Positions 59,440 through 64,000 of a DNA stretch of 64,000 nucleotides are shown here, piece by piece (the first letter of the stretch is position 1; the number at the start of each line of letters is the position of its first letter). The stretch is from Ancylobacter crimeensis. GTDB taxonomy: Bacteria > Pseudomonadota > Alphaproteobacteria > Rhizobiales > Xanthobacteraceae. The position numbers and the translations under genes are program-made. The stretch covers positions 1 to 64,000 of the forward strand of contig NZ_JALKCH010000012.1 of the NCBI RefSeq assembly GCF_023016805.1, read 5' to 3'. Below the pieces are notes generated by a model that was not told where the DNA came from, ran no database searches, and was given only the letters and a program-made list of their open reading frames with translations.

Positions 59440-60689
59440 GGCTGGCGATCGCGCTTCTCCTGCTGCTCATCGTCCCCGCCATGGCACAGGACGCTACCGC
59501 GCCGGACGTCGTGGTGCGCGAGGGGCTCGACCCGGCCTCGGGCGCGGTGGTCGGCCAGCATGTGACGCTGCACGTCGACGTGCTGTTCGCCAGCACCATG
59601 CCGAGGCCGCCGCGGGTGAGCGTGCCTGATGTGCCGGGCCTGCAGGTCATCCGTTTCGAGACGCAGGGCACCACCATGCGCGAGAGCATTGGCGGGAAGC
59701 CCTATGTCGGGCAGCGCTTCGACTTCGCGCTCTATGCCCGCCGCGGCGGCGCCTTCGACATCCCACCCGCCACGGTGACGCTGCTCGATAGTGCCGGCGG
59801 CGAGACCGGGCATGCCGCGGGACAGCCGCTCCGGCTGGATATCGGCGTGCCGCCCGGCATTGATGCCTCGAAACCCGTCGTCGCGACGCGCCGGCTGACG
59901 CTCGACCAGCAATGGCAGCCCATGCCGATCGGGCCGTTCAAGCCGGGCGACGCGGTGGTGCGCACCATCACCCGCAGCGCTGAGGACGTGCCCGGCCTCG
60001 CCATGCTCGATCTCGACCTCGCTGCGCCCGAGGGCGTGCGCGCCTATGCCGATCCGCCGGACATACGCGACAGCGTCGGCCGTGGGGTGGTCACCGGCCG
60101 CCGCGTCGACCGCGTCACTTATGTGTTCGAGCACGGCGGCGATTTCCGCCTGCCGGCGGTGGCGCAGCCCTGGTGGGACCTCGGCACGCACGCACTGAAG
60201 ACGGCGGGAGTGGCAGAGACGAGCGTGCATGTGGATCCAGCCGCCGTGGCGACTACCGGCACCTCTCGCAGTTGGAACGTCCGCGGGCTCGCGGGGGCGG
60301 CGCTCGCAGTCGCCGGCCTTATCGTGCTGGCATTCCTCGGGCGGACGCTGCTGCGACATTTGCGGGCACGACGGGCCGAGCCGGAACGCGTTGCGTTCGC
60401 CGCTTTGCGTCATGCTTGCCGCGCCGGCGAGGTAAGCGAGCTTTATCGCCGCTTTGCCGTCTGGGCGGCTCTGCTGCCACCGGCGCAGCGCCGGGCCGCC
60501 GATGAGGAGGCCACGCCGCTGCGCGCGGCCCTGTTCGGCGGCCATGCCGCGCCATGGAGCAAGATCGACGCGAGCGAGCTGCTGGCACGCCTCGACGCCC
60601 TTCGTCGGCAGCGTCGCGCTGGCCGGCCGATTTCTGTCCTACCCCCTCTCAACCCGGCTTTGCCGGGCTCATCGTGGGCGGATGGATAG
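59436..60689 (+). CDS. BatD-like protein
   Basis: 417 residues: signal peptide (MRLAIALLLLLIVPAMAQ), a beta-rich periplasmic part (about 20-290), one membrane span (GLAGAALAVAGLIVLAFLG, about 287-305) and a helical cytosolic tail. Last gene of the run; no clear terminator follows. Confidence 0.9.
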   Translation: MRLAIALLLLLIVPAMAQDATAPDVVVREGLDPASGAVVGQHVTLHVDVLFASTMPRPPRVSVPDVPGLQVIRFETQGTTMRESIGGKPYVGQRFDFALYARRGGAFDIPPATVTLLDSAGGETGHAAGQPLRLDIGVPPGIDASKPVVATRRLTLDQQWQPMPIGPFKPGDAVVRTITRSAEDVPGLAMLDLDLAAPEGVRAYADPPDIRDSVGRGVVTGRRVDRVTYVFEHGGDFRLPAVAQPWWDLGTHALKTAGVAETSVHVDPAAVATTGTSRSWNVRGLAGAALAVAGLIVLAFLGRTLLRHLRARRAEPERVAFAALRHACRAGEVSELYRRFAVWAALLPPAQRRAADEEATPLRAALFGGHAAPWSKIDASELLARLDALRRQRRAGRPISVLPPLNPALPGSSWADG

Positions 60690-61087
60690 CAAGCCGAATC
60701 GCTCATGTCGAATGGAGCAGGGCGCGATAGATGGCACTGGCGCTTTGCTGCCGTTGAAGCGCGATCAGCAAGATGCTCGTTCAAGTGCGCTGAGGTGGAG
60801 GGAATCGAACCAGCGGGATGCGCCAGGAGCAGTCATTCGGCTCGGCGCCAACAGCGGTCATCAACCCTTCTCTCGAAGGGCGACATTGAACGTTAAAGCC
60901 TCTGGGTCAGGACCGGTGGCAGTTCCCAGAAATGATACGTTGAGATAGTCCGGCGGACGAGGTTCGGCCAAAGCTGGCCACGCTAGCCGGGACGCCCGAT
61001 CCAGGCGTCGAATCCAGTGCCGGACGCGCTGGCGAATTCAAATCCGCGCGATAGAATCGGCTCTTCCATCCTGCACGCCGAGGCAAA
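60690..61087. other. no gene recognised
   Basis: 398 bp between the BatD-like gene and the nuclease-like gene. Short frames only. A ggtggagggaatcgaacc stretch at 60791-60808 resembles an antisense tRNA T-arm, but no tRNA cloverleaf can be built around it. The right part must hold the promoter of the next gene. Confidence 0.45.
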
Positions 61088-63280
61088 GTGGCCGATACCA
61101 ACGAAGAAGCCTCGAGCTTGTCTCAGAAAGTCCGGATCCTCGAGATCGCGGTCCATGACCTTTCGTCCGCCGCCATCCGGGCCGACCAGGTCGAGATCCT
61201 GGCGAGACTCGGCGTCTGGATGGCCTTGGGGATGCTGCCGTCGACTAGGACGCGGAAGGAAGAACCGCTCGACCTTTTCCATCTGGAGCTGGCCCAGGCC
61301 TATTGCCTGACCGCTCCCCGGCGCGTCGGCCAGACCGACGGGTCCGATCCGTTCGCCGATACGGCCCAGACCCTGTGCGACCTCGCCAAGCGGGCGGGTC
61401 ACACCTTCATCGATCTGCACCGCGCCAAGGGCCTTGCATCCTCCAGCCCCGAGCGCGGCGAGCTGATCTGGCTCATGCAGGGCGCGACCTTGGCCGTGCG
61501 AAGCGCGCGCCACCTGCATCAGACCCAGGAGGCGACCCGCTGGATCGCCGGCCGCCTCGACCAGTCCTTCGCATCGACTCATGGCGTCTTCGCGTCCCAG
61601 GTCCTCGACACTGTCGACACGGTCGTCACCTTCGTCGAGGCGCGGTTCAAAGCGTTCCTCGACAAGCTCAAGACCTGGTTCCGCAAGTCGACGGCCACCG
61701 CGATGATCGAGGCGTTCGTCGCCGGTCTGCCGGACGCCGAGGCCGAGGCGATCCGCGAGGCGCATCCACGCGCCACTCGCTCCGCCAAGTCGGTCCATCG
61801 GGACCTCTTCGTCCGCAGCGAGGCAGAGTATGTCGCGCTGTTCAGCTTTTCGATTGACGACGTCTGTGCGGCCGGAGCGGACAAGGACCGGATGGCGGCG
61901 ATCCTGGATCGCTTCGCCCATGCGTTCGGAGACCTCGGGATCGAGGACCTGAAACACGTCCATCTCGCCAATCCGGTGCGGGGGCGCCCCCTCATCCGCC
62001 TTGAGGCCAGTGCCTATTTCTGCTGCCTCCCCCAGGGACTCGCTGCGGACATGGTCGAAGGCCTCGGTCGTCTGTGCGCCGAGACCGCCCCCCTCAAGAA
62101 GCGGTTCGAAAAGGCCAAGGCCGACTGGCTCGAGCACAAGCTCCACTCGGTGGTCGTCGCGGCGTTTCCCAACGCGGACGTCCGGCACACCGTCAAGCGC
62201 AAGGATCACATTGACCATGAGGAGCGCGAAAGCGACGTGGTCGTTCTCATCGACAAGACGATCATCATCTTCGAGGCCAAGTCGGGCGGGATCGACCCGG
62301 CCGCCCTGCGCGGGGCCGCTAACAGCTTGAAGGGGGATCTGTCCAAACTCCTGGTCGAACCGTCCCGGCAATCGCTGCGCCTGAAGCAGCATATCGAATC
62401 CGCCGTCGCGCCCATCGCGTTGACGACTGCCAGCGGCCCCCTGGAGATCGATCCGAAATTCGTGCGCAACATTGTACGGGTGAACATCCTGTTCGACACC
62501 CTGGGTCCCTTGTCGGCGCACTGGCCCAAGCTGAAAGCCGCCGGCCTCATCCCCGTGGATGAGGACATGGCGCCGTCAATGAGCGTGTTCGAACTAGAGA
62601 CCGTGTTCGAGGCGCTCACCCTTCAGAGCGAGCGTTGCCACTACCTCACCCGCCGCACGGAGATCGAGCGCAGCGCGCGCTATATAGCTGACGAACTCGA
62701 CCTTCTCGCCTTCTATCTCGAGACGCAGTTCAACATCGGGGAGGCCGAGTTCAGCGCCCGCGACCTGACCCTCTACGGCAAGTCGCAGGCGGTCGCCGTC
62801 GGATACTCGGAGCGCCGCGCGGCGGGAACGCTTTCCTTCCCGATACCGCGCGTCGCGCCTTGGCGGGACGTGCTCGCAATGCTCGAAGAGCAACGGCCTG
62901 TCGGCTGGACCCGGTTCGCCCACCGCCTGCACTCCGTGCCTTATGACGCTCAGCGCGAGGTCGAGCGCGGCCTGCGCAGAGGATTTGCCCAAGTCGCACG
63001 GGCTCCGGGGCATTTCTTCACAACGGGCTACACTGTCGGCCCGGTCGACCGGCGCCATTGCCTGTCCATCCTGATCGGTGCACCGACCCAGCTCGATCAA
63101 GACCTCCGTTACGCCGCTGAAACTGCCTGCGAACAATCCGGCCAAGACGATGTCATGGTCCTCTACTGGCAGGTCCCACGCACGGAGAACGTTCTGGACT
63201 TCATCGGCGTGCTGCGACGGACGAATCTGTTCCAGGACGTTGCGCCGGGCAAGGCGTCCGTCAGCCGGATCGACCGTTGA
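61088..63280 (+). CDS. 730-residue protein with PD-(D/E)XK nuclease-like core
   Basis: A GTG start with GAGG 6 bp upstream. Residues 1-330 are helical without a family I know. At about 350-410 stands WLEHKLHSVVVAAFPNADVR followed by ESDVVVLIDKTIIIFEAKSG, the E...D...E-x-K spacing of PD-(D/E)XK nucleases (NERD/Mrr-like). A mixed C-terminal part (about 480-730) contains YRGFF-less but conserved-looking stretches such as GTLSFPIPRVAPWRDVL. No partner gene or methylase is adjacent. It lies next to IS debris, so a single-gene defence role is an inference. Confidence 0.7.
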   Translation: MADTNEEASSLSQKVRILEIAVHDLSSAAIRADQVEILARLGVWMALGMLPSTRTRKEEPLDLFHLELAQAYCLTAPRRVGQTDGSDPFADTAQTLCDLAKRAGHTFIDLHRAKGLASSSPERGELIWLMQGATLAVRSARHLHQTQEATRWIAGRLDQSFASTHGVFASQVLDTVDTVVTFVEARFKAFLDKLKTWFRKSTATAMIEAFVAGLPDAEAEAIREAHPRATRSAKSVHRDLFVRSEAEYVALFSFSIDDVCAAGADKDRMAAILDRFAHAFGDLGIEDLKHVHLANPVRGRPLIRLEASAYFCCLPQGLAADMVEGLGRLCAETAPLKKRFEKAKADWLEHKLHSVVVAAFPNADVRHTVKRKDHIDHEERESDVVVLIDKTIIIFEAKSGGIDPAALRGAANSLKGDLSKLLVEPSRQSLRLKQHIESAVAPIALTTASGPLEIDPKFVRNIVRVNILFDTLGPLSAHWPKLKAAGLIPVDEDMAPSMSVFELETVFEALTLQSERCHYLTRRTEIERSARYIADELDLLAFYLETQFNIGEAEFSARDLTLYGKSQAVAVGYSERRAAGTLSFPIPRVAPWRDVLAMLEEQRPVGWTRFAHRLHSVPYDAQREVERGLRRGFAQVARAPGHFFTTGYTVGPVDRRHCLSILIGAPTQLDQDLRYAAETACEQSGQDDVMVLYWQVPRTENVLDFIGVLRRTNLFQDVAPGKASVSRIDR

Positions 63281-63512
63281 GCGCCAGCCCTTGGCGAATC
63301 AGACACCCGGCGATGTAAGCAACGTGAGAGAGACCGTCGCGAGAAGATCGGCACGCGCCGGACACTGTCGCCGAGGGCCAAATCACGCCGCGCGGCCTGT
63401 TAAGGACCAACGTGCCGCGGTCCTTCGGCGTGTCCCGATTGACGCGTCGTTGCAGGCTTATTGGCCGACCACCCGAATACTTGCGTCGATCTGGCGCTCG
63501 ATTATGGACCCG
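63281..63512. other. no gene recognised
   Basis: 232 bp of intergenic sequence between the nuclease-like gene and the transposase scrap. I see no feature that I can support. Confidence 0.4.
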
Positions 63513-63750
63513 TTAGGCGAAGAAGGCATGTCCCTTCAGGGCTCCAGTCCATTGTGCCGCTGGATCGGACCTTGAGACGAACTTCGGCTTCACCTCGCTG
63601 GCCGCACCCCAGGCCGCCTCGTCGAGCGTGTCGAGATATTCCCGAACCGAGCGGCGGCTTTCGGCGAGGGCGTTCCACTCGACCTCTTCCGAGCCCTCCG
63701 CAGAGCGCTGCTTGTTCGCATCCGCCTTGATCAGGCTGGCATCAAACCCA
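63513..63750 (-). pseudogene. IS1182-type transposase fragment
   Basis: About 80 residues on the minus strand: GFDASLIKADANKQRSAEGS, SRRSVREYLDTLDEAAWGAA, PKFVSRSDPAAQWTGALKGH. They match an internal stretch of IS1182-family (DUF772/DDE) transposases. Both ends are missing; the right junction is near 63745, where unrelated sequence begins. Confidence 0.75.
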
Positions 63751-64000
63751 TTCCCAATCTCATCACCGAGCGCGACATCGCCACGGTCCGCGCCGACTGG
63801 GCCGGCGCCTGCGAGCAGATGCACAAGCACGGACTTGCCCGCGCCAGGGAAGTCCAACGTGTCGCGCGCATCCATCGCGATCCCTTCGAGCCGATCATGG
63901 TCGTGCTGGAAGCCGACAGTCCTGTGGGCGAGTACCGCAAGATCACCGAGGAGATCCTGCGGCTGATGCCGGACGAGAAGCGCTACCCGCGCGCCGCCGC
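63741..64000 (+). CDS. unrecognised reading frame running off the window edge
   Basis: From the junction with the transposase scrap to the end, one plus-strand frame stays open and looks protein-like: IPNLITERDIATVRADWAGA, RIHRDPFEPIMVVLEADSPV, ITEEILRLMPDEKRYPRAA. Start not visible; it may be a gene cut at its 5' end by the IS. I recognise no family. Confidence 0.4.
   Translation, partial: MKPIPNLITERDIATVRADWAGACEQMHKHGLARAREVQRVARIHRDPFEPIMVVLEADSPVGEYRKITEEILRLMPDEKRYPRAA

Noticed and set aside
60791..60808. possible tRNA 3' end on the minus strand
   Set aside because: Only a T-arm-like word; stems do not pair and no anticodon arm is found.

Overview
The window is GC-rich DNA from an alphaproteobacterium, most likely of the Hyphomicrobiales (Xanthobacteraceae-like). 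This rests on the groES-groEL operon with a CIRCE operator, the Usg protein next to it, the Anbu proteasome operon, ExoD and DoxX family genes, and the rhizobial-type REP palindrome before the 51.4 kb gene. The taxonomic placement is inference.

Core region, 0-15.7 kb: groES-groEL (leftward), usg, an ExoD-like membrane protein, a DUF2235 hydrolase, an SDR oxidoreductase, and the Anbu operon (ATP-grasp, alpha-E, transglutaminase, Anbu; leftward) with a LysE-type exporter lodged inside it. Then come a CinA-type MoCF domain protein, xanthine phosphoribosyltransferase, DoxX, formate-tetrahydrofolate ligase and tRNA-Leu(UAA).

Scrap region 1, 15.7-20 kb, directly 3' of the tRNA: a small antitoxin with a clipped Doc toxin, VapB with a VapC broken twice, and IS5 and ISL3 remnants.

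Amide/urea utilisation region, 20-38 kb: a hybrid histidine kinase whose sensor is an NCS1-permease-like domain, with a LuxR-type response regulator, lies divergent to an urt/fmd-type ABC transporter (five genes), formamidase fmdA and zinc-ribbon fmdB. Facing them is a leftward operon of an amino-acid-type binding protein, a fused permease/ATPase, a second acetamidase/formamidase, and an AraC regulator fused to a third acetamidase/formamidase. The kinase pair probably senses the amide or urea substrate. The fused regulator couples amidase and DNA binding in one chain.

Scrap region 2, 38-46.7 kb: IS21, IS3, IS5 and IS110 debris, two chimeric reading frames made at IS junctions, an orphan nucleotidyltransferase, a gene-poor stretch of about 1.6 kb with iteron-like repeats, and a Doc toxin-antitoxin module cut by an intact IS3-family element with a 4-bp target duplication. 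The antitoxin and the start of the toxin are an inverted second copy of the module at 16.1 kb. A repeat of about 260 bp is also shared by both scrap regions.

Sulfatase region, 46.7-60.7 kb: an AraC regulator divergent to a tightly packed rightward run of DUF3302 (YiaW-like), HlyD (YiaV-like), exported type I sulfatase, outer-membrane protein, formylglycine-generating enzyme, exported HAD phosphatase, MoxR ATPase, DUF58, DUF4381, two VWA proteins, a TPR protein and a BatD-like protein. Most junctions are 4-bp overlaps. The formylglycine enzyme would activate the sulfatase; the MoxR/VWA part looks like an envelope assembly or chaperone module.

Right end, 60.7-64 kb: a 730-residue protein with a PD-(D/E)XK-like nuclease signature (possible defence gene), a transposase scrap, and a reading frame running off the edge.
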